In this document: positions 8,396-16,295 of the stretch, piece by piece
Position numbering within the stretch: position 1 is the first letter of the stretch
Layout: each line of letters begins with the position of its first letter
Origin: Gimesia maris
GTDB lineage: Bacteria; Planctomycetota; Planctomycetia; Planctomycetales; Planctomycetaceae
Assembly: GCF_008298035.1 (NCBI RefSeq)
Contig: NZ_CP042910.1
Location: 6,029,001-6,093,000, forward strand
Reading direction: 5' to 3'
Length of the DNA: 64,000 nt
Translations under genes and position numbers: made by a program
Notes under the pieces: model-generated
Seen by the model: the letters and a program-made list of their open reading frames with translations, nothing else
What the model was told of the DNA's origin: nothing
Databases searched by the model: none

Positions 8396-9684
8396 ATATA
8401 TTCAACCGACTCGAATCCAATGTCCGGGGATACTGCCGCTCGTTCCCGACAACCTTTACAAAAGCCCAGAATGCGATTCTAACTGATGAAGCAGGAAACG
8501 AATACATCGACTTCCTCGCCGGAGCCGGTACTGTAAACTACGGTCATAACAACCCGGTCTTCAAAGAAAAACTGCTCGAATTTCTGGAACGGGACGGCTT
8601 GTTGCATGGCCTGGATATGCACACTGATGCCAAACAACGTTTCCTGGAAGTATTTGAAAAACATATTCTTTCTCCACTGGAATTCGATTACAAAGTCCAG
8701 TTCACCGGCCCCACCGGGACCAACGCCGTCGAAGCGGCCCTCAAGCTGGCACGTAAAGTAACCGGACGAACCAACGTCGTTTCCTTCACCAATGGATTTC
8801 ATGGCGTCAGCCTCGGTTCTGTCGCTGCGACAGGCAACAGTCATTTTCGCGATGCCGCCGGTACGCCTCTGAACAATGTGACCTTCATGCCTTATTACGG
8901 CTACCTGGGTGACAACATCGACACACTGGAATACTTCGAAGCGCTGCTGAAAGATAACAGCAGTGGTTTAGATTTGCCGGCTGCCGTGATTGTGGAAACG
9001 GTGCAGGGTGAAGGGGGCGTCAATGTTGCCAGTGCAGAATGGCTGCAACAGCTCGAAACACTTTGCCAGGAACATGGCATGCTGCTGATTATTGACGATA
9101 TCCAGGTCGGCTGCGGCCGTACCGGTAGTTTCTTCAGTTTTGAAGAAGCGGGCATCGTTCCCGATATCGTCACGCTCTCCAAATCTTTGAGCGGTTATGG
9201 CTTACCCATGTCGCTGGTATTGATGCGATCGGAACTCGATCAATGGGAACCAGGTGAGCACAACGGTACATTCCGCGGAAACAACCTGGCTTTTGTTTCA
9301 GCAGCAGCTGCCATCGAAACTTACTGGAGCGATTACCGACTCACTCGCGAAGTCAAACGCAAAGGAACTCTGATTGAAAGCCGGCTCCAGGCAATTGCTG
9401 ATACGACAACCGAACTGGAAATGGAAGTACGTGGCCGCGGGATGATCTGGGGCCTCGCCTGTCAGGAATACCCTCAACTGCCGGACATGATCAGTGCTGA
9501 AGCTTTTAAACGCGGCTTGATTATTGAAACCAGCGGGACGGACAGCCATGTTTTGAAAATTCTGGCACCACTGACGATCGAAGATGACCAGTTGCTGGAT
9601 GGCCTGGATATTGTTGCAGACTGCTTCAAAGCAGTCCTCAATGACGAAAAGGTAATTAAAGAACTGGGTCTGGTCTCAAATTGA
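8392..9684 (+). CDS. ectB: diaminobutyrate--2-oxoglutarate transaminase
   Basis: A 430-residue class III PLP aminotransferase that makes L-2,4-diaminobutyrate from aspartate semialdehyde, with glutamate as amino donor. Cofactor and substrate motifs are visible: GPTGTNAVEAALKLAR, the FTNGFHGVSLGS segment, IIDDIQVGCGRTG, and the PLP lysine Lys264 in TLSKSLSGYGLPM. Typical EctB length. It overlaps ectA by four bases and is followed by ectC after 77 bp. No ectoine-specific aspartokinase gene is present in this cluster, so aspartate semialdehyde must come from general metabolism. Confidence 0.97.
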   Translation: MNIFNRLESNVRGYCRSFPTTFTKAQNAILTDEAGNEYIDFLAGAGTVNYGHNNPVFKEKLLEFLERDGLLHGLDMHTDAKQRFLEVFEKHILSPLEFDYKVQFTGPTGTNAVEAALKLARKVTGRTNVVSFTNGFHGVSLGSVAATGNSHFRDAAGTPLNNVTFMPYYGYLGDNIDTLEYFEALLKDNSSGLDLPAAVIVETVQGEGGVNVASAEWLQQLETLCQEHGMLLIIDDIQVGCGRTGSFFSFEEAGIVPDIVTLSKSLSGYGLPMSLVLMRSELDQWEPGEHNGTFRGNNLAFVSAAAAIETYWSDYRLTREVKRKGTLIESRLQAIADTTTELEMEVRGRGMIWGLACQEYPQLPDMISAEAFKRGLIIETSGTDSHVLKILAPLTIEDDQLLDGLDIVADCFKAVLNDEKVIKELGLVSN

Positions 9685-9761
9685 GCCCCCCCGTTCTCTG
9701 ATGTAATTCAGACGACAGTCAATAATACCGGTATTTCAAATAGATTCAGAAGAGTGAGATC

Positions 9762-10157
9762 ATGATTGTAACACAACTGGAGGACATTCTCGGAACAGAC
9801 AGGGATGTCCATGCGGAAACCTGGAACAGTCGCCGTCTATTACTGGCGGGTCAAAAGATGGGTTTTTCACTGCACGATACGTTGATTCATCCCGGCACGG
9901 AAACCGAAATCTGGTACCAGAATCATCTGGAAGCGGTTTACTGCATTGAAGGAGAAGGGGAAATTGAACTGATCCCCGGTGGCCCGACATACGCCATCAA
10001 ACCGGGAATGATGTATGCATTAAATGAACACGACCGTCACCTGCTGCGGGCGAAAACACAGTTGCGAATGATCTGTGTTTTTAATCCGCCGGTGACGGGT
10101 CAGGAAGTGCATGATGAAAACGGGGTTTATCCGGCTGCCGCTGGTACCGATGCCTGA
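9762..10157 (+). CDS. ectC: L-ectoine synthase
   Basis: A 131-residue cupin that closes N-gamma-acetyl-diaminobutyrate into the ectoine ring by dehydration. The EctC signature is clear: the N-terminal MIVTQLEDILGTDRDV, the WYQNHLEAVYCIEGEGE cupin segment with metal-binding Glu, and YALNEHDRHLLRA with the family's conserved His. Full family length. It sits between ectB and ectD on the same strand, with 86 bp to ectD. Confidence 0.97.
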   Translation: MIVTQLEDILGTDRDVHAETWNSRRLLLAGQKMGFSLHDTLIHPGTETEIWYQNHLEAVYCIEGEGEIELIPGGPTYAIKPGMMYALNEHDRHLLRAKTQLRMICVFNPPVTGQEVHDENGVYPAAAGTDA

Positions 10158-10243
10158 CCTTGATTTTATCATTTTATCATTCTCGTAAAGCGAAAGGCTT
10201 CAGATACTACCTGTAGCGGCAACATCCACAGAAAGCGCCTCTG

Positions 10244-11182
10244 ATGACTGCCAACACAACACCTGATTCTACTACACGCGTAGAGGATCTCTATCCTTCC
10301 CGCGTCAAACAGCAACCCGAGTTTCTCGAACGCCATGATCCGGTCGTGTATGGAGATGCTCAAAATGGACCGTTGAACGCGGAACAACTTGAACAATTTG
10401 ACCGGGATGGTTTTCTGCTGTTACCCGGATTCTATACTAACCAGCAGGTTTCGCAGTGCCACCAGGAACTAGACAGGCTGCGTGACTCAGAGCAAATCAG
10501 ACAACGTCCTGAAGCGATCGTTGAGCCGGACGGCTCCGCGTTACGCTCGCTGTTTGCAGTACATCGACCGGAAATCAGCACTCGATTTTCTCAAGTCGCA
10601 GCCGATAAAAGAATTCTGGAAATGGTGATGCAGGTTCTGGGAAGCGAAGTTTATATCCATCAGTCGCGGGTGAACCTCAAACCGGGATTTGCCGGCAAAG
10701 AATTTTTCTGGCATTCCGATTTTGAAACCTGGCACGTTGAAGATGGTCTGCCGCGAATGCGAACGGTCAGCTGCTCTCTGCTGCTGGATGATAATCATGA
10801 GTTTAATGCGCCGTTAATGTTGCTGCCAGGATCACATCGCCAATACGTGACCAGTGTCGGTCAGGCACCCGAAAACCATTATCAGTCGTCGTTAAAACAA
10901 CAGAAATATGGGGTCCCCGATCCGGAATCGCTCACACAGTTAGTGCAGGAATATGGGATTTCACAGGCGACAGGGCCCGCCGGATCGTTACTGTTGTTTG
11001 ACTGCAACACCATGCATGGTTCTAATGGTAATATTACACCGTATCCCCGCTCCAACCTGTTTTTTGTTTATAACAGTATCTGGAACCAGCTTGCTAACCC
11101 TTTCTGTAATCAGAAACCACGGCCTGAATTTATCGCCTCACGTGAATTCAGTAATACAATGAAACCCAGAGAGTTCATTTGA
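10244..11182 (+). CDS. ectD: ectoine 5-hydroxylase
   Basis: A 312-residue Fe(II)/2-oxoglutarate dioxygenase of the PhyH fold that converts ectoine to 5-hydroxyectoine. The EctD signature FFWHSDFETWHVEDGLP carries the iron-binding H-x-D pair and the third iron His is in DCNTMHGSNGN; LPGSHRQYV is also characteristic. The N-terminal block (DLYPSR..PEFLERHDPVVYG) fits other EctD proteins. It is the fourth gene of the ect cluster and lies 82 bp before the TRAP transporter genes, so the cell can both make hydroxyectoine and probably import ectoines. Confidence 0.96.
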   Translation: MTANTTPDSTTRVEDLYPSRVKQQPEFLERHDPVVYGDAQNGPLNAEQLEQFDRDGFLLLPGFYTNQQVSQCHQELDRLRDSEQIRQRPEAIVEPDGSALRSLFAVHRPEISTRFSQVAADKRILEMVMQVLGSEVYIHQSRVNLKPGFAGKEFFWHSDFETWHVEDGLPRMRTVSCSLLLDDNHEFNAPLMLLPGSHRQYVTSVGQAPENHYQSSLKQQKYGVPDPESLTQLVQEYGISQATGPAGSLLLFDCNTMHGSNGNITPYPRSNLFFVYNSIWNQLANPFCNQKPRPEFIASREFSNTMKPREFI

Positions 11183-11264
11183 TGTCGTTCAAACAAATCC
11201 GCATTCCCAGGCGACCTGCAGGTGACTGCATGGATCGTATCATGAATCTCAGAAAGAGACGCTG

Positions 11265-11795
11265 ATGAACCGCCTCTTTCAGTTGATTCAGAAAATCGAA
11301 GCGTTTCTGCTCGCCTGGTCAATCATTGCGATCGCTGCGCTTTCGATCGGCAATGTGTTCTGCCGCGCTGTGCTTGGTTTCAGTCTCTCCTTTACCGGGG
11401 AGCTCTCCCAGTTCCTGATTATCATTGTGACATTTGTGGGCTTAAGCTACGCCGCCAGTCGCGGTCGCCACATTCGCATGACGGCCTTCTACGATCAGCT
11501 CAATCAGCGCTGGCGCAAAATCCTGATGATTGCCATCAGCGGGCTGACTGCCCTGCTGATGTTGCTACTCACCTGGTATGCATTCGAATATATTTTCACG
11601 GTCCGCTTTCTGGAGACCGTCTCTCCCGTCCTGCAGGTTCCCCTGTACCTGGTTTATCTGTTTGTGCCACTGGGCCTGCTGCTGTCAGCCATTCAGTACG
11701 GCTTAACCGTTCTGAAGAATCTGACATCCCCTGATGTGTATATTTCGTATAGCCAGAAGGACGAATATGAAACCACAGTGGTAGGGGAACTCTGA
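11265..11795 (+). CDS. TRAP transporter small permease (DctQ family), probable ectoine uptake
   Basis: A 176-residue protein with four membrane helices (about 15-37, 50-70, 90-110, 128-150), the normal topology of TRAP small subunits. Conserved DctQ features include the ALSIGNVFCRAVLG segment and GLSYAASRGRHIRM. It works with the large permease and substrate-binding protein encoded just downstream. Position directly after ectD suggests the system imports ectoine/hydroxyectoine, like TeaABC of Halomonas or UehABC of Silicibacter; the substrate is inferred from context only. Confidence 0.87.
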   Translation: MNRLFQLIQKIEAFLLAWSIIAIAALSIGNVFCRAVLGFSLSFTGELSQFLIIIVTFVGLSYAASRGRHIRMTAFYDQLNQRWRKILMIAISGLTALLMLLLTWYAFEYIFTVRFLETVSPVLQVPLYLVYLFVPLGLLLSAIQYGLTVLKNLTSPDVYISYSQKDEYETTVVGEL

Positions 11796-11824
11796 AATGA
11801 CCAAGGCAGTGGGGAGATAACCGC

Positions 11825-13114
11825 GTGGAAGCATTACTCATTCTGGGAATCATGCTGGTGCTGTTGATGCTGGGCTTTCCCATGAAAGTCCCCCTCATCA
11901 CCGCAGCACTGGCGGTCCTGCTGGTGTTTCACCCGGATGTGACTCCGGCGGTGTTGATCCAGCAGATGATTGGCGGCATTAAGCCGGCAGCGTTGATCGC
12001 GGTTCCCATGTTTATTTTTGCCGCAGATATCATGACGCGCGGGAACTCGGCGAATCGGCTGCTGGACCTGGTGACCGCATTTGTAGGTCACCTGCGTGGC
12101 GGACTGCCCATTGCCAGTGCCATCAGCTGTACCCTGTTTGGGGCCATGTCGGGTTCCACCCAGGCGACTGTCGTCGCGATAGGCGGACCACTGCGGCCCC
12201 AGTTGCTCAAAGCCGGCTATTCCGACTCTTTCACCACCGCTTTGATTATCAATGCCAGTGACATCGCCTTATTGATTCCTCCCAGCATCGGCATGATTGT
12301 GTATGGTGTTGTCTCGGGAACATCGATCGGTGAAATGTTCATAGCCGGGATCGGTCCCGGTCTATTGGTACTGCTGATGTTCTGCATCTACTGCTGGGTC
12401 GCCTCCATCCGGATGCAGATTCCCCGTCAACCAAAAGCGGATCATGCGCAGCGCCGCTCCGCAATTCAACGGGCCTTACTGCCTTTGGGATTCCCGCTGA
12501 TCATCATCGGAGGCATCTATTCCGGTATCTTCAGCCCCACCGAAGCGGCAGCCGTCTCTGTCCTTTATGCCGGCATATTAGAAATCGTCTGCTTTCGCGA
12601 TCTCTCGCTGAAAGATATTCCCGATATTGCGCTTTCGACCGGCCTGGTGACTGCCGTGGTCTTTATCCTGGTCGGCGCCGGCGCGGGATTCAGCTGGGTG
12701 ATCTCGTTTGCCCAACTGCCCGATGTACTCATAAATAACTGGCTGGGGCTGACTCCCGAATCCGGTTACTGGACGATTATGCTGACGATTGCCGTCGCCT
12801 ATTTCATTGGCTGCATGTTCGTCGACCCGATTGTGGTGATTCTGATCCTGACCCCCATCTTCCATCCTGTCGCAGCGGCTGCGGGCATAGACCCGGTGCT
12901 GGTGGGCATTGTCGTGACGTTGCAGGTCGCGATCGGTTCGGCTACTCCGCCCTTCGGTTGTGATATTTTTACGGCGATTGCGGTTTTCCGCCGCCCTTAC
13001 CTGGAAGTCATTCGCGGCACGCCCCCGTTCATTGCCATCCTGCTGCTCGCTGGAGTTTTATTAATCGCGTTCCCTGCGATTTCCCTTTTCCTCCGCGATC
13101 TGGCTTTTAACTGA
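11825..13114 (+). CDS. TRAP transporter large permease (DctM family), probable ectoine uptake
   Basis: A 429-residue polytopic protein with about 12 helices. Typical DctM stretches are GFPMKVPLITAALAV, AVPMFIFAADIM, LFGAMSGSTQATVVAIGG, the IPPSIGMIVYGVVSGTSIG loop and IGSATPPFGCDIF near the C-terminus. The start is GTG 11825, preceded at good distance by GGGGAG. It couples sodium or proton entry to substrate uptake with the neighbouring small subunit and binding protein. The substrate is inferred as ectoines from linkage to ectABCD. Confidence 0.9.
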   Translation: MEALLILGIMLVLLMLGFPMKVPLITAALAVLLVFHPDVTPAVLIQQMIGGIKPAALIAVPMFIFAADIMTRGNSANRLLDLVTAFVGHLRGGLPIASAISCTLFGAMSGSTQATVVAIGGPLRPQLLKAGYSDSFTTALIINASDIALLIPPSIGMIVYGVVSGTSIGEMFIAGIGPGLLVLLMFCIYCWVASIRMQIPRQPKADHAQRRSAIQRALLPLGFPLIIIGGIYSGIFSPTEAAAVSVLYAGILEIVCFRDLSLKDIPDIALSTGLVTAVVFILVGAGAGFSWVISFAQLPDVLINNWLGLTPESGYWTIMLTIAVAYFIGCMFVDPIVVILILTPIFHPVAAAAGIDPVLVGIVVTLQVAIGSATPPFGCDIFTAIAVFRRPYLEVIRGTPPFIAILLLAGVLLIAFPAISLFLRDLAFN

Positions 13115-13131
13115 TCAGACAGGTAACAACG

Positions 13132-14223
13132 ATGAACAGCACATTCGCTTTCAAAATGATTCAGTTATGCAGTCTTCTGATCTGCCTCACACTGCCTTCT
13201 GCCTGTGAATCAGAGGGAGCCGCTTCTACAGAAGAACCGGTAGTGCAGTGGCGGTTTGCCATTGAAGAGACCATCGGCAGCGTACAGCATCGATACGCCC
13301 TCAAGTTCAAAGAACTGATTGAAACGCGGTCCGAGGGAAAAATTGAAGTCACGATTTATCCCTATGGAACTTTGGGGACGTCAGACCAGATCACCGAACT
13401 CGTCGACATGGAGGTGATTCAGTTTGCCATGGCATCGCCGGGTCACCTGGGGAAACTGATTCCGGAGGTCCAGGTCTTTCTGCTCCACTTTCTGTTTTCC
13501 GATGACGACGAAATCAATAACAAGGTGCTCAACGAAGATCCCAAACTGCAGGAAACGTTCGATGAACTTTACGCCCGCAAAGATCTGAAACTGCTTTCGA
13601 TTTTCTCCGAAGGCTGGCAGGTCTGGACCACCAAGAAAGACATCCAGAAGCCCGATGATTTTCAGGGAGTAAAAATGCGGGTCATGACGACGCCTCTGTT
13701 ACTGGCCGCGTATGAAGCCTATGGTGCCAGCCCGACTCCTCTGCCTTACTCCGAAGTGTATTCGGCTCTGCAGCTCAATATGATCGACGGTCAGGAGAAC
13801 CCGGTCTTTGCGATTCAGGAAATGAATTTTTATGAAGTCACCGACTGGATGATCTTCGCACGACACGCTCCCTTTATCACCACTGCTGTCACTAATCGTG
13901 AATTTTTTAACTCCCTCCCTCCGAAACGACAGCAGCTGGTTCTGGGAGTTGTCTCCGATTTGAACGGTTATATTCTGGATGTACAGAAGCAATTCAACCG
14001 GGAGCGATTGAATCTGATACGTAAAAACAGACCCAAGCTCAATATCGTCGACGAACTTACCCCCGAAGCCCGCATTGCGTTTCGCGAAGCGAGTCAGCCT
14101 GTTCGCGAACAGTTTATCGAAATGACGGGTGAAGATGGTCGCCAACTCCTGGAAGAAATCAAAGCGACGATCAAAGAGTATGAACGAAAACAGACTCCAG
14201 CATCGTCAACTGCTCAAGATTAA
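13132..14223 (+). CDS. TRAP transporter substrate-binding protein (DctP family), probable lipoprotein
   Basis: A 363-residue periplasmic binding protein. A signal sequence ends at Cys25 (LPSAC), consistent with a lipid anchor, though the -3 position is an unusual Pro. DctP motifs are visible: YPYGTLGTSDQITELVDMEV, the FQGVKMRVMTTPLLLAAYEAYGASPTPLPYSEVYSAL block with the conserved Arg that usually contacts the ligand carboxylate, and NMIDGQENPV. It is the last gene of the ect-TRAP cluster, 17 bp after the large permease. An ectoine ligand is inferred from context. Confidence 0.9.
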   Translation: MNSTFAFKMIQLCSLLICLTLPSACESEGAASTEEPVVQWRFAIEETIGSVQHRYALKFKELIETRSEGKIEVTIYPYGTLGTSDQITELVDMEVIQFAMASPGHLGKLIPEVQVFLLHFLFSDDDEINNKVLNEDPKLQETFDELYARKDLKLLSIFSEGWQVWTTKKDIQKPDDFQGVKMRVMTTPLLLAAYEAYGASPTPLPYSEVYSALQLNMIDGQENPVFAIQEMNFYEVTDWMIFARHAPFITTAVTNREFFNSLPPKRQQLVLGVVSDLNGYILDVQKQFNRERLNLIRKNRPKLNIVDELTPEARIAFREASQPVREQFIEMTGEDGRQLLEEIKATIKEYERKQTPASSTAQD

Positions 14224-14340
14224 ATCTTCTTTCTGCCATCCTGCTTTTTCTCTCAGAGAATACTGAACCCTCCTGTTCACGCAGTTGTCTATGCAGGAAC
14301 CATTGTTCGTCGTCCGTCCAGCGGCGTGCAGATCACCGTG

Positions 14341-14383
14341 TCCGGTTTGATGCTGTACGTGCCGTGTCGGGGTTCTAACCGGA
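14341..14383 (+). repeat. inverted repeat just upstream of the tRNA-like sequence
   Basis: TCCGGTT at 14341-14347 can pair with AACCGGA at 14377-14383, closing a 29-nt loop immediately before the tRNA-like element. It could be the first helix of the structured RNA or part of its promoter region. Confidence 0.4.
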
Positions 14384-14393
14384 TGATAACAAT

Positions 14394-14466
14394 GCCAGGA
14401 TAGCTCAACTGGTAGAGCACCAGACTGTTAATCTGGCTGTTACAGGTTCGATTCCTGTTCCAATCA
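14394..14466 (+). tRNA. tRNA-Asn(GTT)-like element with broken acceptor stem
   Basis: The body folds as a tRNA: D arm GCTC/GAGC, anticodon arm CCAGA-CTGTTAA-TCTGG with anticodon GTT, variable loop of five bases, T arm ACAGG-TTCGATT-CCTGT. The acceptor stem fails: 5' GCCAGGA (14394-14400) faces TCCAATC (14459-14465) with only four of seven pairs and three adjacent mismatches. No CCA is encoded. A regular tRNA-Asn with a perfect acceptor exists at 57552-57624. I read this as a tRNA-like domain, possibly the 5' part of a longer RNA, rather than a working tRNA. Confidence 0.65.
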
Positions 14467-14842
14467 CGAGTTAGCCGGAAAACGGCTATCTCTCAAACGC
14501 TGCAAGCGTTAACCCAAGAAACCGGACGAAGACAGATGTCCGTTGGATCGGCCTGAAGTGATGGACTCCGCGTGGATTGCCTGCTATGTGCGTGGAGAAA
14601 GTGATTTCAGGCGGCACAAGTCACCGCCTTGCAGTACGTGGATACCGCTGGCGTCCTGTCAACGTAGAAACATAGTGAAGCGAGGTGCGATTCAACTGGG
14701 ATGCCTCCAGGTCCCCAGTCTGAATCAAGTCGCGTGAAACAATGTGGATGCGGTGGAATAAGCCTGCTGAAGCGTACTCCGCGAAGTGCCTGTGTGATCG
14801 GCGAACACTCTGTCTTCGAAAGGTGTCTCTTCAAAACTGTTT

Positions 14843-14871
14843 GCGACACTGACGTCGCGTTTTATTTTTTT
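14843..14871 (+). terminator. intrinsic terminator between structured RNA and slipin gene
   Basis: Stem GCGAC (14843-14847)/GTCGC (14854-14858) with a six-base loop is followed by a T-rich run (14860-14871). Confidence 0.7.
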
Positions 14872-14877
14872 GTCTCT

Positions 14878-14885
14878 GCTAGAAT
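14878..14885 (+). promoter_or_regulatory. extended -10 promoter element for slipin gene
   Basis: GCTAGAAT preceded by T gives the extended -10 form TGCTAGAAT, directly after the terminator and 47 bases before the slipin ATG. No clear -35 element is seen. Confidence 0.4.
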
Positions 14886-14931
14886 GTCAAAGCAGAATTC
14901 CCGTCCAGGGACGTTCCCTGAGGAGGTAGTT

Positions 14932-16038
14932 ATGTTCGGTATCAAACGCTATGAAATTCACAGTTACGAAATGGGACTGTTCTTTAAGAATGGTGAATTT
15001 CAGGGACTCCTCAAAGCGGGAACGCACTGGTTTTTCAATCCCTTCGATGAAGTTCAGGTCGACATCGTGTCGCTGCGCACTCCACTGCTGACCCACGAAA
15101 AACTGGACCTGATCTTCAAATCGAAGGCACTACAGGAACATGCGCTGGTACTGGACCTGCAGGACCACGAACGGGGACTGGTCTGGATCGACAACCGGTT
15201 CAACCACATCCTGTCACCTGGCCAGTACGTCTTCTGGACAGAGCTGAAAGAAGTGCGAGTCGAAATCGTCGATGCGCGAAAAGTACGCTTTGAGCACATC
15301 GATCTGAAAGTCATCGCGCGCTCTGTCGCAGCACAGCGTCTGTTGGATGTCTGCACGGTGGAACGTGACCATGTCGGGGTTCTGTTTATCGACGGTCGCT
15401 ATATGGACACCCTGGAACCAGGTCTGTATGCGTTCTGGCTGGGTCAGTCCCCGGCGCTGATCGCGGAATATGACCTGCGGGAAACGATGGTCGACATCAG
15501 TGGTCAGGACATCATGACTGCGGACAAAGTCACACTGCGGATCAATGCCGTTGTGACTTATAAAGTGGTCGATGCCCGGAAAGCCGCTTCACAGACAGAC
15601 GACGTGCGACAGGCACTCTACCGCGAAACGCAGCTGGTGCTGCGTGCCGTTCTGGGTGCCCGGGAACTGGACGTCTTCCTGACTGAGAAGGATGCGCTGG
15701 CACAGGACATCGAAGAAAACCTGCGACGTCGTGCCGCTGAACTGGGTCTGGAAATCGCATCGGTGGGGATTCGCGATGTGATCCTGCCAGGCGAAATGAA
15801 AGACCTGATGAACAAGGTCACCGAAGCGAAGAAAGCAGCGGAGGCCAATCTGATTGCGCGTCGCGAGGAAACAGCGGCGATCCGCAGTCAGGTAAATACC
15901 GCTAAACTGCTGCAGGACAACCCGGTTCTGATGCGTCTGCGTGAACTGGAAGTCCTGGAAAAAGTCGCTGCGGAAAACAAACTCAATATCATCCTGGGTG
16001 AGAAGGGTTTGACAGACCGCGTGGTAAACCTGCTTTAA
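14932..16038 (+). CDS. slipin/SPFH (band 7) family protein with triplicated N-terminal module, no membrane anchor
   Basis: A 368-residue SPFH protein; ATG 14932 has a strong GAGGAGGT ribosome site. The C-terminal half is a typical band 7 domain (DKVTLRINAVVTYKVVDARKA; VLGARELDVFLTEKD; LGLEIASVGIRDVILP) followed by a helical tail. The N-terminus has no hydrophobic hairpin, unlike membrane slipins. Instead a module of the form GLxFxxxxFxxxLxPGxYxFW occurs three times (about 12-36, 79-102 and 146-169). Soluble slipins of this kind are found in RtcB/Ro-type RNA repair neighbourhoods, often next to tRNA or Y-RNA-like genes; here the tRNA-like RNA lies directly upstream but no rtcB or rtcR is in the window. 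Function is not established. Confidence 0.85.
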   Translation: MFGIKRYEIHSYEMGLFFKNGEFQGLLKAGTHWFFNPFDEVQVDIVSLRTPLLTHEKLDLIFKSKALQEHALVLDLQDHERGLVWIDNRFNHILSPGQYVFWTELKEVRVEIVDARKVRFEHIDLKVIARSVAAQRLLDVCTVERDHVGVLFIDGRYMDTLEPGLYAFWLGQSPALIAEYDLRETMVDISGQDIMTADKVTLRINAVVTYKVVDARKAASQTDDVRQALYRETQLVLRAVLGARELDVFLTEKDALAQDIEENLRRRAAELGLEIASVGIRDVILPGEMKDLMNKVTEAKKAAEANLIARREETAAIRSQVNTAKLLQDNPVLMRLRELEVLEKVAAENKLNIILGEKGLTDRVVNLL

Positions 16039-16060
16039 CCCGGATTTATCCACTGAATCA

Positions 16061-16102
16061 AAGCCCTGGATCTGAGAAATCAGAGCCGGGGCTTTTTTTT
16101 TT
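16061..16102 (+). terminator. intrinsic terminator after slipin gene
   Basis: AAGCCC..TCTGA pairs with TCAGA..GGGGCTT around a GAAA-type loop and is followed by ten T residues. It ends the slipin transcript 23 bases after its stop. Confidence 0.85.
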
Positions 16103-16295
16103 GATTCCGCTCCTTTCATGAATTCTCACCTGATAAACCCACCATCATTCCTGCCAATATTTTCCCACTTTCGCATCAGAAAGTTCCTTCCTGTTCATTA
16201 ACTATGCTTATTTAACAGTATATAATTAATATCACTTATATATTTGCGTCTCAATAACTGATCCTTCCTGAATTCCCACCCGAGGAGAGAACTTT

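Larger units (their letters stand above)
14394..14875 (+). ncRNA. candidate structured RNA: tRNA-like domain plus hairpin-rich region ending in a terminator
   Basis: After the tRNA-like domain the sequence has no good coding frame but a dense series of hairpins: TAGCCG/CGGCTA (14472-14488), AACGC/GCGTT (14496-14510), CGGAC/GTCCG (14523-14542), GCCTGAA/TTCAGGC (14551-14612) enclosing CTCCGCG/CGTGGAG (14566-14597), GATTC..ACTGGG with CCCAGT..GAATC (14689-14726), then an intrinsic terminator at 14843-14871. This gives a transcript near 480 nt. I do not recognise it as tmRNA, RNase P, SRP or 6S RNA. It lies immediately before the slipin gene, and tRNA or Y-RNA-like genes are known beside slipin and RNA-repair genes. 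Boundaries are approximate. Confidence 0.5.

Noticed and set aside
14394..14875. tmRNA
   Set aside because: The tRNA-like part has an Asn anticodon arm and is not an Ala-type domain with G-U; no tag reading frame is seen.
14701..14931. 77-codon N-terminal extension of the slipin frame
   Set aside because: It runs through the terminator and structured region; the strong ribosome site before ATG 14932 gives a clear start.
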